Source: Sphingomonas sp. Leaf32
GTDB lineage: Bacteria; Pseudomonadota; Alphaproteobacteria; Sphingomonadales; Sphingomonadaceae
Direction: 5' to 3'
NCBI RefSeq assembly: GCF_001421765.1
Contig: NZ_LMLA01000006.1
Span: 19,483-83,482 of the forward strand
DNA: 64,000 nt
Numbering within the stretch: the first letter of the stretch is position 1; each line of letters begins with the position of its first letter. The notes under the pieces are model-generated. The model ran no database searches and was not told the origin of the DNA. It saw nothing but the letters and a program-made list of their open reading frames with translations. Shown in pieces: positions 1 through 9,026 of this stretch. Made by a program: the position numbers and the translations under genes.

Positions 1-4
1 TGTC

Positions 5-1240
5 ATGGACAATTTTGACGCCGCGCTGGCGAGTAAAACCAGCCGTCGCCGCTTTCTCAGGCGTACGGCGCTCGGCACCGCCGGCCTTGCCGCAGCACCT
101 GCGCTGGCGCAGCAGCTCGTCGACCTGAAGCTGCCTGGCGGCAATGCCGAGCGGCCGATGACCAGCGCCTTTCCTGGCAAGGGCAGCATGATCCTTCAAC
201 GCATCCATCCTCCGCTGTTGGAGACGCCGATGGACGTGTTCGACAAGTCGGTGTTCACGCCCAACGACCAGTTCTTCGTTCGCTGGCACTGGGCCGACAT
301 TCCAACCTCGATCGACGTCGAGAGCTTCCGCCTCAACGTCTTCGGCCACGTCAACCGACCGCTGTCGATCAGCCTTGCCCAACTGCTGCGCCTGCCGCGG
401 GTCGAGATGGCGGCGATCAACCAGTGTTCGGGCAACAGCCGTGGGCTGTTCCAGCCCCGGGTCGCCGGCGCGCAATGGGGCAACGGCGCGATGGGCAATG
501 CCAAATGGCTCGGCGTGCGCCTGCGCGACGTGCTGAACCTCGCGGGGGTCAAGGCAGGCGCGGTACAGGTGCGCTTCGGCGCGCTCGATCAGCCGGTTGT
601 GGCGGGCGCCCCTGACTTCGAGAAGGCGCTCGACATCGACCATGCCCGCGACGGCGAAGTGATGATCGCCTTCGGCATGAACGGCGAGCAGCTGCCGCTC
701 CTCAACGGCTTTCCCTGCCGGCTGATCGTCCCGGGCTGGTATTCGACCTACTGGGTCAAGATGCTGAACGCGATCGAGGTGCTGCCCGGCCCTGACGACC
801 AGTATTGGATGGCCAAGGCCTACAAGATACCGGCGACACCCGGCGCGAATGTCGCGCCCGGTGCCAAGGACTTCCCGACCGTGCCGATCAATCGCATGAT
901 CCCGCGCAGCTGGATGACCAGCCTGCCGGATGGCCAGGCGATCGCCTATGAAGCGTCCATCCCGGTTGGCGGGATCGCGATGGGCGGCGACTGCGGCGTC
1001 GCCAAGGTCGATGTCTCATCCGATGGTGGCCGCACCTGGTACAGGACGACGCTCGGAGCGGACGAGGGCAAGTATAGCTTCCGGCGCTGGGATGGTCGCG
1101 TGCCGCTTAGGCGCGGTCCCAACCCCATCATGGTGCGCTGCTGGAACGCCAACGGTGTCGCTCAGCCGATGAAGCCGATCTGGAACCCAGGCGGGTTCAT
1201 GCGCGGCAATATCGAGACCACCACCATCATCGCGGCCTGA
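5..1240 (+). CDS. SorA-like sulfite dehydrogenase, molybdopterin subunit
   Basis: Sulfite-oxidase-family molybdoenzyme that would oxidise sulfite (or a related substrate) in the periplasm and pass electrons to the cytochrome encoded next. The N-terminus has a Tat signal (twin-Arg run SRRRFLRR at about residues 13-20, then a hydrophobic stretch ending ALAQQ). Cys141 in NQCSGNSRG fits the molybdenum-ligating Cys of the family, and the C-terminal third (GGIAMGGDCG, DGGRTWYRT, PNPIMVRCWNANG) fits the Mo-co dimerisation domain. The length of 411 aa is normal for SorA-type enzymes. It lies 12 bases upstream of the cytochrome gene and is surely cotranscribed with it. The start is five bases from the window edge, so its ribosome site and promoter are not visible. 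Substrate assignment is by family only. Confidence 0.85.
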   Translation: MDNFDAALASKTSRRRFLRRTALGTAGLAAAPALAQQLVDLKLPGGNAERPMTSAFPGKGSMILQRIHPPLLETPMDVFDKSVFTPNDQFFVRWHWADIPTSIDVESFRLNVFGHVNRPLSISLAQLLRLPRVEMAAINQCSGNSRGLFQPRVAGAQWGNGAMGNAKWLGVRLRDVLNLAGVKAGAVQVRFGALDQPVVAGAPDFEKALDIDHARDGEVMIAFGMNGEQLPLLNGFPCRLIVPGWYSTYWVKMLNAIEVLPGPDDQYWMAKAYKIPATPGANVAPGAKDFPTVPINRMIPRSWMTSLPDGQAIAYEASIPVGGIAMGGDCGVAKVDVSSDGGRTWYRTTLGADEGKYSFRRWDGRVPLRRGPNPIMVRCWNANGVAQPMKPIWNPGGFMRGNIETTTIIAA

Positions 1241-1252
1241 GGAGCGAGTAGC

Positions 1253-1735
1253 ATGAAGACCCCGTCTCCCGGTATCATGGCCGCTGGCCTGATCGGCCTG
1301 ACCGGCATTATCCTCGTCTCGATCGGGGCGCCGAGCAGCCGCAAGGCGCCTGCCCCGATCTCCGAGACATCCGAGCCGGCACCGCCCACCAGCGTCTCAG
1401 CCCGCGGCTTTTCGCTCGCCTCGACCAGCGTCGACCTGCCGGTCGACGAAGCGACCTATCCCGATGGTCCGCACGCCAACGTCATCAACGCCAACTGCAC
1501 TTCGTGCCACTCGGCCAGCATGGCGCTGACCCAGCCATCGCTATCGGCGGATCAGTGGAAGGCGACCGTCACCAAGATGCGCAAGGTGTACAAGGCCCCG
1601 GTGGCCGAGAAGGACGTCGACGCGATCGTCGCCTATCTCATCGCTATGCCGAGCCAGAAGGCGGCACCCGCGACAGGCAAGGCGCAGGATCCCGACCCCA
1701 AGGCGGCTCCCGGTGTCTCAGGTGGAACAGGCTAA
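1253..1735 (+). CDS. SorB-like monohaem cytochrome c
   Basis: Small c-type cytochrome, 160 aa, likely electron acceptor of the upstream sulfite dehydrogenase. A hydrophobic N-terminal segment (about residues 8-25) acts as signal or membrane anchor and is followed by a Pro/Ser-rich linker. The single haem motif is C82-T-S-C85-H86. A Met in KMRKVY and the helix VDAIVAYLIAMP match the C-terminal half of SorB/class I cytochromes. The tail after about residue 130 is low-complexity (Pro/Ala/Lys). A good ribosome site (GGAG) precedes the ATG. Pairing of a Moco sulfite-oxidase protein with such a cytochrome is the defining arrangement of SorAB. Confidence 0.82.
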   Translation: MKTPSPGIMAAGLIGLTGIILVSIGAPSSRKAPAPISETSEPAPPTSVSARGFSLASTSVDLPVDEATYPDGPHANVINANCTSCHSASMALTQPSLSADQWKATVTKMRKVYKAPVAEKDVDAIVAYLIAMPSQKAAPATGKAQDPDPKAAPGVSGGTG

Positions 1736-1814
1736 CCGATCTACTTCCATAATCCCGAAATACCATCGTCTTAGAAAAGCCGTTGGGAGACGATCCGTAA
1801 AAGCAATACGTCCG

Positions 1815-4800
1815 TCAGGTGGTTTGTGGGACCGGATCAGCCCGTGCCTGTCCAAAGCGCGCATAGAGTGTTGGCAGCACGAATAGAGTCAGCAACGTTG
1901 CGGAGATCAAGCCGCCTATCACGACCGTAGCAAGCGGCTTTTGCACTTCCGCCCCCGCGCCGTGCCCGAGCGCCATTGGGACGAACCCCAAGGATGCAAC
2001 GAGCGCTGTCATGGCGACGGGGCGGAAACGGGTCAGAGCACCCTCCCTCGCCGCCTGCGCCCGCGCCATACCCTGCCGCATCAACTCCTGAATCGAGCTA
2101 ACCATCACCAGCCCGTTCAGCACAGCCACACCCGACAGCGCAATGAACCCGACAGCGGCCGAGATTGAGAACGGCATGCCGCGTAACACGAGCGCGAGAA
2201 TGCCGCCCACCAGCGCCAGAGGAACGCCGGTAAACACCAGGGCCGCGTCGCGGACGCTGCCGAGAGCACCATAGAGCAGCAACATGATGACCGCGAAGCA
2301 GATCGGGACGACGATCGTCAGCCGCTCGCGCGCCGCAGCCAGATTCTGAAACTGACCACCCCACTGGAGGTAGGTGCCGGGAGGGAGCGTGACTTGCGCG
2401 TCGATCGCGGCCTGCGCGTCAGCCACCACGCCAGCAACGTCGCGACCGCGGACATTGGCCTGCACCACGACGCGGCGCTTGCCGTTCTCGCGGCTGATTT
2501 GGTTTGGACCATCCCCGACAGCAACGTCCGCGACGCTCCCCAGAGGGACGTAGGAGCCGTTGGGCGTAGGAATAGGTATCTGCCCGATCGCCTGTAGGTC
2601 AGCCCGTGCGGTTTCCGCCAGGCGGATCACGACCGGGAAGCGCCGATCGCCCTCGAAGATCATGCCCGCCTCACGACCGCCAATCGTCGCGGCAACGGTA
2701 TCTTGCACGTCGCCGGCAGTGACACCAACACGCGCCATCGCATCGCGGTTCGGCCGAATATCGAGCAGCGGCAGGCCCTCGGTTTGCTCAACTTGCACAT
2801 CAGCCGCACCACGGATCTTGCGGAGGACTGCCGCAATTTGATTGGCGGTCGCGTTCATCTGCCCGAAGTCATCCCCAAACACCTTGACCGCCAAGTCTCC
2901 ACGGACGCCCGCGATCAGCTCGTTGAAGCGCATCTGGATAGGCTGCGTGATCTCGTAGCCATTGCCGGGAATGGTCTTGAGCTTCTTTTCAAGGCGCTCG
3001 ACCAGCTCAGTCTTAGGCAGGCTGGGATCAGGCCATTCGTCGCGTGGCTTGAGGATCACGAACGTGTCCGTCGCATTGGGCGGCATCGGATCGGAGGCGA
3101 TTTCGGACGTGCCGGTACGCGAGAACGCGAAGCGAATTTCCGGCTCGCGAGCGATCATCTTCTCGACTGCAAACTGCATCTTCTGGCTCTGATTGACAGA
3201 GGTGCCCGCAGGCCGCCACGCCTGAACAAGGATGTTGCCTTCATCAAGCTGAGGCAAAAACTCTTGGCCCAGCGTCGAGAAGGCCAGGACAGCTGCTACC
3301 ACAGCCACAACCGCAGCGCCGATCGTTATGCTCGGGCGTCGCATGGCGGCATCCAGGCCGGGTTCGTAGCGCTGTTTCAGCACTGCGATGACCCGGCTTT
3401 CCTTCTCATCCACGCGTCCGCCAATCCATGCCGCGATGGCGGCAGGGACGAATGTCAGGGACAGGATGAAGGCGAACACGAGCGCGATGATGACGGTAAG
3501 CGCCATCGGCTCGAACATCTTGCCTTCGACGCCCGAGAAGGTGAGCAGCGGGGCATAGACAAGGATGATGATCGCCTGCCCGTACACCGATGGGCGGATC
3601 ATTTCGCGCGCGGACGCGGCGACGATCGCAAGCCGCTCCTCTAGCGAAAGGCGTTCGCCCAGCTCGTGTTGGCGTTCCGCTAAGCGGCGCAGGGCATTTT
3701 CTACAATGATGACTGCGCCATCGACAATCAGGCCGAAATCGAGCGCGCCGAGGCTCATTAGATTGGCCGACACCCCGGCACGTAGCATGCCGGCGCTGGT
3801 CAGCAGCACCGTGACAGGAATAACCAGGGCCGCGATCAATGCCGCCCGGATATTGCCGAGCAGCAGGAACAGCACGACGATGACCAGCACCGCGCCCTCC
3901 GCAAGGTTGCGGCCGACAGTCGCGATCGTGGAGTTCACGAGGTTGGTGCGATCCAGCACCGGCTTCACGATGATATCGGCCGGAAGCGAGCGGCTGATTG
4001 TTTTCAGGCGATCGGACACAGCCGTGGCGACGGTGCGGCTATTCTCGCCGATGCGCATGACAGCTGTGCCGACCACGACCTCGTGACCGTTTTCGGAAGC
4101 GGAGCCGGTGCGAATGCCGTGGCCTGCTTTGACGGTCGCGACCTGATCGAGCGTGATGGGGACGTTTTCGCGGGTCGCCACGACCGTCCGCGCCAGTTCG
4201 TTCGCGGTTCGCACGCGCGCGTCGGAGCGGACGAAAAGGCCCGCGCCGTTACTGTCCACGATGCCCGCGCCGATGCTGCTATTGCTGCGCTCCAATGCGG
4301 TCGCGAGGTCCTGTATCGTGAGGCGCAGCGCGGCTAGGCGTTGAAGGTCGGGCATGACGAGATACTGGCGATCGAACCCCCCAAGGGAGTCGATGCCGGC
4401 GACGCCGGCCGTACCCCGAAGTTGGGGAGCAACGATCCATTCCTGAACCGTATGCAGGTAAGTGGCCTTGTCATCTTCGCTGACCAAGTGCTCGCCTTCC
4501 GGCGTGATATAGCTGCCATCACGTTGCAGCCCCGGTTCCCCGTCGCGATGCCGGACCTTGTCCAACTCGCGAAGCTCGACCGTCCACATGAAAATATCGC
4601 CAAGGCCGGTAGCGATAGGCCCCATTTCCGGCATGATGCCTTGGGGTAGGCGTTCCTCCGCTGAACGCAGCCGTTCGGCCACCTGTTGGCGGGCAAAATA
4701 GATATCAGTGGCATCGGAAAATACGGCGGTAATTTGCGCAAAGCCGTTCCGGTTGAGCGAGCGCGTATATTCCAGACCCGGTATGCCAGCGAGCGAGGTT

Positions 4801-5009
4801 TCGATCGTAAATGATACTTGCCGCTCGATCTGATCGGGCGACAGAGAGGGGGCCATCACGTTGACCTGAACCTGATTGTTCGTGATGTCAGGGACGGCAT
4901 CGATCGGAAGGCGTTGCAGCGCCAGAGCACCCACCAGGGCCGCGATCCCGGTGAAAAGCAGGACGAGCCAGCGGCGCTCGACCGCGAAAGTTACAAGACG
5001 GCCGATCAT
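1815..5009 (-). CDS. CzcA/CusA-type heavy-metal RND efflux permease
   Basis: Inner-membrane proton/metal antiporter of the HME-RND family, 1064 aa, full length. It would drive export of divalent or monovalent metal ions across both membranes with the two proteins encoded upstream. The proton-relay segment LDFGLIVDGAVIIVEN contains D424, D430 and E437, the D-x5-D-x6-E spacing seen in CzcA-type pumps. The DFG/VDG wording points to the Czc/Ncc side (Zn, Cd, Co) more than to CusA, but the substrate cannot be fixed from sequence reading. It is the last gene of a CDF-OMF-MFP-RND operon and starts four bases after the MFP stop. The upstream MerR regulator suggests metal induction. Confidence 0.9.
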   Translation of the reverse strand: MIGRLVTFAVERRWLVLLFTGIAALVGALALQRLPIDAVPDITNNQVQVNVMAPSLSPDQIERQVSFTIETSLAGIPGLEYTRSLNRNGFAQITAVFSDATDIYFARQQVAERLRSAEERLPQGIMPEMGPIATGLGDIFMWTVELRELDKVRHRDGEPGLQRDGSYITPEGEHLVSEDDKATYLHTVQEWIVAPQLRGTAGVAGIDSLGGFDRQYLVMPDLQRLAALRLTIQDLATALERSNSSIGAGIVDSNGAGLFVRSDARVRTANELARTVVATRENVPITLDQVATVKAGHGIRTGSASENGHEVVVGTAVMRIGENSRTVATAVSDRLKTISRSLPADIIVKPVLDRTNLVNSTIATVGRNLAEGAVLVIVVLFLLLGNIRAALIAALVIPVTVLLTSAGMLRAGVSANLMSLGALDFGLIVDGAVIIVENALRRLAERQHELGERLSLEERLAIVAASAREMIRPSVYGQAIIILVYAPLLTFSGVEGKMFEPMALTVIIALVFAFILSLTFVPAAIAAWIGGRVDEKESRVIAVLKQRYEPGLDAAMRRPSITIGAAVVAVVAAVLAFSTLGQEFLPQLDEGNILVQAWRPAGTSVNQSQKMQFAVEKMIAREPEIRFAFSRTGTSEIASDPMPPNATDTFVILKPRDEWPDPSLPKTELVERLEKKLKTIPGNGYEITQPIQMRFNELIAGVRGDLAVKVFGDDFGQMNATANQIAAVLRKIRGAADVQVEQTEGLPLLDIRPNRDAMARVGVTAGDVQDTVAATIGGREAGMIFEGDRRFPVVIRLAETARADLQAIGQIPIPTPNGSYVPLGSVADVAVGDGPNQISRENGKRRVVVQANVRGRDVAGVVADAQAAIDAQVTLPPGTYLQWGGQFQNLAAARERLTIVVPICFAVIMLLLYGALGSVRDAALVFTGVPLALVGGILALVLRGMPFSISAAVGFIALSGVAVLNGLVMVSSIQELMRQGMARAQAAREGALTRFRPVAMTALVASLGFVPMALGHGAGAEVQKPLATVVIGGLISATLLTLFVLPTLYARFGQARADPVPQTT

Positions 5010-5013
5010 TGGA

Positions 5014-6195
5014 TCAATCCATGTCCATTTCGCCGCCCTTGCCGAGTTCGGCTTTGAGCGTGAAGCTATTGGTGGTTGCGATACGCTCGCTGCCGGTCAG
5101 GCCAGAGGTGATGACGACCTGATCGCCGTTGCGACGCCCTGCCTGCACCGGAACGGCCTTGAAGCCGCTAGGCGTGCGCACGAACACGACCATCTTATTC
5201 TCTACCGATTGGACCGCCGTGGACGGCACAGTGATACTGTGATCCCCGATCGAGGGCAGCAGGATCGAGGCCGTGACGGGCTCCCCTACCCGCCAAGTGC
5301 CGCCCGCATTATCGAGGGAAGCGATAACCTGAACAAGCCGCGTGGTTTCATCGAGAGCGGGCGACACGAAGGTCACGCGACCTTCCTGCCTGCGGCCGGC
5401 CGAGGTGACTTCAACGCGTGTTCCAGGCTTTACCTTGCCGGCGTCAGCCGGTGAGAGTGACGCAGCGATGGTCACGCGCGAGAGGTTGGCGACCCGGTAC
5501 AGCTCGCCGTCTGCCGCAACCGTCTGACCGAGCGTCGCCGATCGAGCGATGATCTGACCGGAAAGGGGCGAGCGGATCGCCACACGGTTCAGCGCACCCC
5601 CGCTCCCGCCTGTGGCCGAGAGCTGCTGTTGGGCGAGGCGGACCGCAATGTTGGCTTCGGTGGCAGCAGTTCGAGCGGCGATGAGATCCTGTTCCGGCGA
5701 GACGCGTTCAGCAAACAGACCTTGCTCACGGCGCAGGTTCGATTGTGCGAGCGCAGAGCGCGCGCGCGCGGCTTCAATCTCGGCGTTTAATGAGGCGGCC
5801 TCGCGACTTTCAATGATCGCAAGCGCATCGCCACGGCGCACCGATTGCCCGAGGTTACGGGTAAGGGAGACGACACGACCGCCGATCGTCGCGGATACGA
5901 CCTGCACCCCTTGCGGATCACCCTGAACCAAGGCCGGCAGCTCGATTGCGCCGGCAACGCCGCCAATCGCAGGCCGACCAACTTCGATCCCGGCATCCGC
6001 GATTTGCTGGGCCGAAAGGCTTACGGCGTCTTTATCGGCAGGTTTGCCGGCTTCGCCTTTCTCGCCTTCGCCCTTTTCCATCCCTTCCATGCCGGCCATG
6101 TTGTCGGCCTTCTTTTCCCCGCCCCCGCCACAGGCAAGCAGCGTCAGGGGAAGCAGAGCGGATAGTACGACCCGCGCGCCGGTCTTCGTCATCAT
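5014..6195 (-). CDS. RND membrane-fusion lipoprotein, CzcB/CusB-like
   Basis: Periplasmic adaptor that joins the RND pump to the outer-membrane channel. The N-terminus is a lipoprotein signal ending in LLAC, followed by a charged spacer rich in Met, Gly, Glu and Lys (about residues 25-60) that may contact metal. The alpha-helical hairpin (EIEAARARSALAQSNLRREQGL region), the lipoyl-like halves and the beta-barrel follow in the usual HlyD_D23 order. It has 393 aa, typical for the family. Its ATG overlaps the stop codon of the upstream OMF gene by four bases (ATGA), implying translational coupling. Confidence 0.88.
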   Translation of the reverse strand: MMTKTGARVVLSALLPLTLLACGGGGEKKADNMAGMEGMEKGEGEKGEAGKPADKDAVSLSAQQIADAGIEVGRPAIGGVAGAIELPALVQGDPQGVQVVSATIGGRVVSLTRNLGQSVRRGDALAIIESREAASLNAEIEAARARSALAQSNLRREQGLFAERVSPEQDLIAARTAATEANIAVRLAQQQLSATGGSGGALNRVAIRSPLSGQIIARSATLGQTVAADGELYRVANLSRVTIAASLSPADAGKVKPGTRVEVTSAGRRQEGRVTFVSPALDETTRLVQVIASLDNAGGTWRVGEPVTASILLPSIGDHSITVPSTAVQSVENKMVVFVRTPSGFKAVPVQAGRRNGDQVVITSGLTGSERIATTNSFTLKAELGKGGEMDMD

Positions 6196-7484
6196 TGGTC
6201 CTTCGCCAGTTCGGGAGCGGCAGCGGTCAGCCGCTCAAGCCGGGCCTTTGCATCATGGTAGGTCGCCAGCGCATCGATCGCGGCCGTGCGGGTTTCAGAC
6301 AGGGTGCGTTCGGCGTCGAGAAGATCGAGTTGGCCGAACTTGCCTTCACGGTAGCCGATGCGGGCAATGCGCGCGGCTTCCGTCGCTGCTGCCAGGACCG
6401 GCCCACCCGTGGTTCTAGCGGTCGTCGCGGCATTTGCCACTTCCGCTTCCGCGCTGGCTATCGACTGCCCCGCATCCAGCTCAGCCGCGCGTCGCATCGC
6501 GTCCGCCTGATCGCGTTGCGCCCGCGCCTGAACGACCGACGCCCGGCCGTTGTTGAACAGTGGAAGCGGTATCGAGAGGCCGACGACCGCAGCCATATCG
6601 TTCGACGCATCGAGCCGGCGTGCGCCGGCATTGACGGTCACGTCGGGGATGCGTTGGGAGCGAGCAAGCCGCACTTGCGCATCTGCCGTCGTCACTGCGG
6701 CTCGCGCCGCAGACAATGCCAGCGTGCCGCCCGGACTGGCCGCGATCGAGGGGCCGTAACCTTGCACGCGATCGAACCAGGCAACGTCGAGCGGGCCGGT
6801 TACGGGCTGACCAATACGCCGGGCGAGATTGCCCCGCGCGACTTCCGTCAGGCGCTGCGCACGTTCAACCGCAGCTTCGGCATTGATGCGCAACACGTCG
6901 GCACGCTGTTGCTCTAGCGGCGATGCCCTGCCCGCGCGTACCCGAATGCCCGCCGCGCGGGCCGCCTCCCCGGCAATGCCGGCTTGCTCGCGCGCAGTCG
7001 TGATGCGACGCTCGGCTGCTACGGCTTCGATATACGCCTGTGTTACAGCGAGCCGAATATCGGCCGTAGCAATAACCAGGGCGAGCCGAGCTTGCTCCCC
7101 TTGTGCGTTGGCAACACCGACCCGCGCGGAACGCTTGCCGCCAAGCTCGATAGGTAGAGCAACACCGACTGTAGCTTCCGCGCTACGAAGACCGCGATAT
7201 ACCCCCGAACCCCCAAAATATTCCAGACCGCCATTCAGCGTAGGGTTAGGGCGCAGCCCCGCTACATCGCGCGCCGCACCTGTTGCCCGAACGCCGGCCT
7301 GCGCTGCTTCTAGCGACGGTGCTGACGCTTCCGCCAACGCCAGTATTTTTTCTAGCGTCAGTACCGGGGTGACCGTCGCTTCGGAACCGGTTTGCGATTG
7401 GGCGTGCGCTACGCACGGAACGACGGCGACGACCGCGATCAGGACGAAGGGCAACCGGTGCCGGAGCTTCATAGGGTAAGTCAT
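6192..7484 (-). CDS. TolC/CzcC-type outer-membrane efflux factor
   Basis: Outer-membrane channel for the metal efflux pump, with a repeated OEP (coiled-coil/beta) organisation in two halves. The ATG at 7484 (MTYPMKLRH) is chosen because it overlaps the TAA stop of the upstream CDF gene by one base (TAATG) and is directly followed by a Sec signal (LPFVLIAVVAVVPCVAHAQ). A longer in-frame reading would run back into the CDF gene and adds an arginine-rich stretch unlike any exported protein. The mature protein is about 400 aa, as in CzcC. Coupled both upstream (CDF) and downstream (MFP). Confidence 0.86.
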   Translation of the reverse strand: MTYPMKLRHRLPFVLIAVVAVVPCVAHAQSQTGSEATVTPVLTLEKILALAEASAPSLEAAQAGVRATGAARDVAGLRPNPTLNGGLEYFGGSGVYRGLRSAEATVGVALPIELGGKRSARVGVANAQGEQARLALVIATADIRLAVTQAYIEAVAAERRITTAREQAGIAGEAARAAGIRVRAGRASPLEQQRADVLRINAEAAVERAQRLTEVARGNLARRIGQPVTGPLDVAWFDRVQGYGPSIAASPGGTLALSAARAAVTTADAQVRLARSQRIPDVTVNAGARRLDASNDMAAVVGLSIPLPLFNNGRASVVQARAQRDQADAMRRAAELDAGQSIASAEAEVANAATTARTTGGPVLAAATEAARIARIGYREGKFGQLDLLDAERTLSETRTAAIDALATYHDAKARLERLTAAAPELAKDQ

Positions 7485-8128
7485 TATGACGACGGCCTTG
7501 CCGTTGATTGGAGTTCGCGCCGCGCATTGCGGATAATTTCGTAGGCCGAATGCAGGAACAGGAGCGCGATGACGCCGGCAACGACCAGATCGGGCCAAGC
7601 CGCACCGGTCCAGCCAACAAGGGCGGCTGCGATGATCACCGCAACATTGGCAATCGCGTCGTTACGGCTGAACAACCAAATAGCGGTGACGTTCGCATCC
7701 CCTTCGCGAAATCGCGATAGAACTAGTGCAGCCGTCACGTTCACTATGAGCGCAACGATCCCGATAGCGCCCATCAATTCGGCTTCTGGCGCAATTGCAT
7801 TCATCGCACGCCAAAGGGCGAAGGCGATGACACCTATCCCGAGCGCGCCAAGGAATATGCCCTGTGTAAGCGCAACCTGAGAACGGGCACGAGCGGTCCA
7901 TCCCAGCGCAATCAATCCGAGGAGCGAGATGCTGCCGTCCCCGATGAAATCGAGGGCATCGGCCTTCAATGCCTGGCTGTCGGCAAGGAACCCCCCGACG
8001 ATTTCAGCCAGACCAAAGCCCAGATTAAGCAGAACGACGATCCACAATGCGCGCCGATATGCGGGATCGCGCTCCGCTCGTTTGGTATCACCGGAACAAC
8101 CGCATGAAGAGGATTCACTTGCACTCAT
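7484..8128 (-). CDS. Short CDF-family cation transporter
   Basis: Cation-diffusion-facilitator membrane protein of 214 aa with about six hydrophobic segments. It would export Zn/Cd/Co-type ions from the cytoplasm by proton exchange. The Cys-containing N-terminus (SSSCGCSGD) could bind metal. The paired acidic sites of CDF proteins are suggested by ADALDFIGD in the second helix and SRNDAIANV in the fifth, where an Asn-Asp version of HxxxD is seen. It lacks the C-terminal cytoplasmic domain of full-length CDFs (about 300 aa), as do many MerR-linked members. It is the first gene of the efflux operon and its ATG lies only six bases from the proposed -10 box, so its message may be leaderless. Confidence 0.85.
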   Translation of the reverse strand: MSASESSSCGCSGDTKRAERDPAYRRALWIVVLLNLGFGLAEIVGGFLADSQALKADALDFIGDGSISLLGLIALGWTARARSQVALTQGIFLGALGIGVIAFALWRAMNAIAPEAELMGAIGIVALIVNVTAALVLSRFREGDANVTAIWLFSRNDAIANVAVIIAAALVGWTGAAWPDLVVAGVIALLFLHSAYEIIRNARRELQSTARPSS

Positions 8129-8134
8129 ATCGTG

Positions 8135-8165
8135 CCTCTACGATCTACAGTCACTGTAGGAGCAA
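8135..8165 (-). promoter_or_regulatory. MerR-type promoter/operator of the metal-efflux operon
   Basis: Read on the minus strand, TTGCTC (8165-8160) and TAGAGG (8140-8135) are separated by exactly 19 bases, the over-long spacer that MerR-family activators untwist. The spacer contains a perfect 7+1+7 palindrome, CTACAGT-C-ACTGTAG, at 8145-8159. The element sits between the divergent merR-like gene and the CDF gene and is predicted to drive the efflux operon when the regulator binds metal. Confidence 0.85.
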
Positions 8166-8188
8166 GCGGTTTCTAGTGGAGTGGCAAC

Positions 8189-8587
8189 GTGTTGATGATC
8201 GGCGATTTGGCAAAGCGGACAGGGACCAAAATCAACACCATCCGATTCTATGAGGAAATCGGCCTCATGCCCGAAGCGCTCCGCACGTCTGGAGGCCGTC
8301 GCACCTATGGAGAGGGGCAGGTTCGCCAGCTTGGCTTCATCCGCCATGCCCGGGAACTAGGATTTTCAGTAGATGAAATCCGATCGCTTATTGCCCTGTC
8401 TGCCGATCCCGATCAGGACTGCAACCAGGCCGGCGCCATCGCCCGTCGGCATCTCGCCAGCGTGGAGGATCGTATCACACGCCTTGTCGCGCTTCGCGAC
8501 GCATTGAGTGCTGCAACACGATCCTGCGATGGCGGACGCATCGCCGACTGCCGGGTAATGGAAGCGATTACTGCCGTGCCCAACTAA
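8189..8587 (+). CDS. MerR-family metal-responsive regulator
   Basis: Dimeric DNA-binding regulator, 132 aa, most like the ZntR/CadR/PbrR branch. The N-terminal winged helix (MIGDLAKRTG, TIRFYEEIGL, GRRTYGEGQVRQLGFI) is followed by the dimerisation helix and a C-terminal metal loop with Cys in SCDGG and ADC; a further Cys lies in DQDCNQ. This three-Cys layout fits Zn/Cd/Pb sensors. The GTG at 8189 has the better-spaced GGAG; an ATG at 8195 is the alternative start. It is transcribed divergently from the efflux operon whose 19-bp-spaced promoter it probably controls. Confidence 0.88.
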   Translation: MLMIGDLAKRTGTKINTIRFYEEIGLMPEALRTSGGRRTYGEGQVRQLGFIRHARELGFSVDEIRSLIALSADPDQDCNQAGAIARRHLASVEDRITRLVALRDALSAATRSCDGGRIADCRVMEAITAVPN

Positions 8588-8768
8588 TGCCACGGTTGAA
8601 CGAGGATAAATATTTCTCTCATGACGCGTGCGACGCGGCTTGGGATGCTTGGGTGTTCCCATTTTTTAATCGTTTACGGACGCGCTGGTAAGCGGCCCGT
8701 TCCATTCTTGGATAGCTATGTAGTCGATCAGTAGCCGTGGCGTGGCGGCGTATCGCAGCCGGCTAATA

Positions 8769-8794
8769 GATAGGGGCGGTTGCCCGCCCCTATC
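8769..8794 (-). terminator. Strong hairpin terminator after the Cys-rich gene
   Basis: GATAGGGGCGG and CCGCCCCTATC form a perfect 11-bp stem with a TTGC loop, six bases after the TAA stop of the minus-strand Cys-rich gene. The minus-strand side lacks a long T tract; the plus-strand side is followed by TAGCTTTT, so it may work in both directions. Confidence 0.7.
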
Positions 8795-8800
8795 TAGCTT

Positions 8801-8989
8801 TTAGCCGTGCTTCATGCCGCCCTTGGCATGATCGCAGCAGTCAGCAGCCTTGGCTTTTGCGCCATCCTTGCAGCAGTCCGCACCGTCCTTGCAGCACGCC
8901 ATGTCGGCGCAGCAATTGGCGACAGCGGCGAATGCGCCAGTCGACAGGGTGAGGGCGAAGGCAGCGCTGATGAGCTTGAACTTGGTCAT
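8801..8989 (-). CDS. Small secreted Cys-pair (CC-repeat) protein
   Basis: Predicted 62-aa exported protein. A Sec signal (MTKFKLISAAFALTLSTGAFA) is followed by about 40 residues with four Cys-Cys pairs: NCCAD, ACCKD, DCCKD and DCCDH, plus His near the end (DHAKGGMKHG). No known enzyme domain is visible. The Cys density and the position beside a metal-efflux operon suggest periplasmic metal binding, which is inference. A clear ribosome site (CGGAGA) precedes the ATG and a strong terminator follows the stop, so this is a bona fide gene and not a chance ORF. Confidence 0.75.
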   Translation of the reverse strand: MTKFKLISAAFALTLSTGAFAAVANCCADMACCKDGADCCKDGAKAKAADCCDHAKGGMKHG

Positions 8990-9026
8990 GATATTCTCCG
9001 AAATTTACGTGTGATGGTGTTCGACG

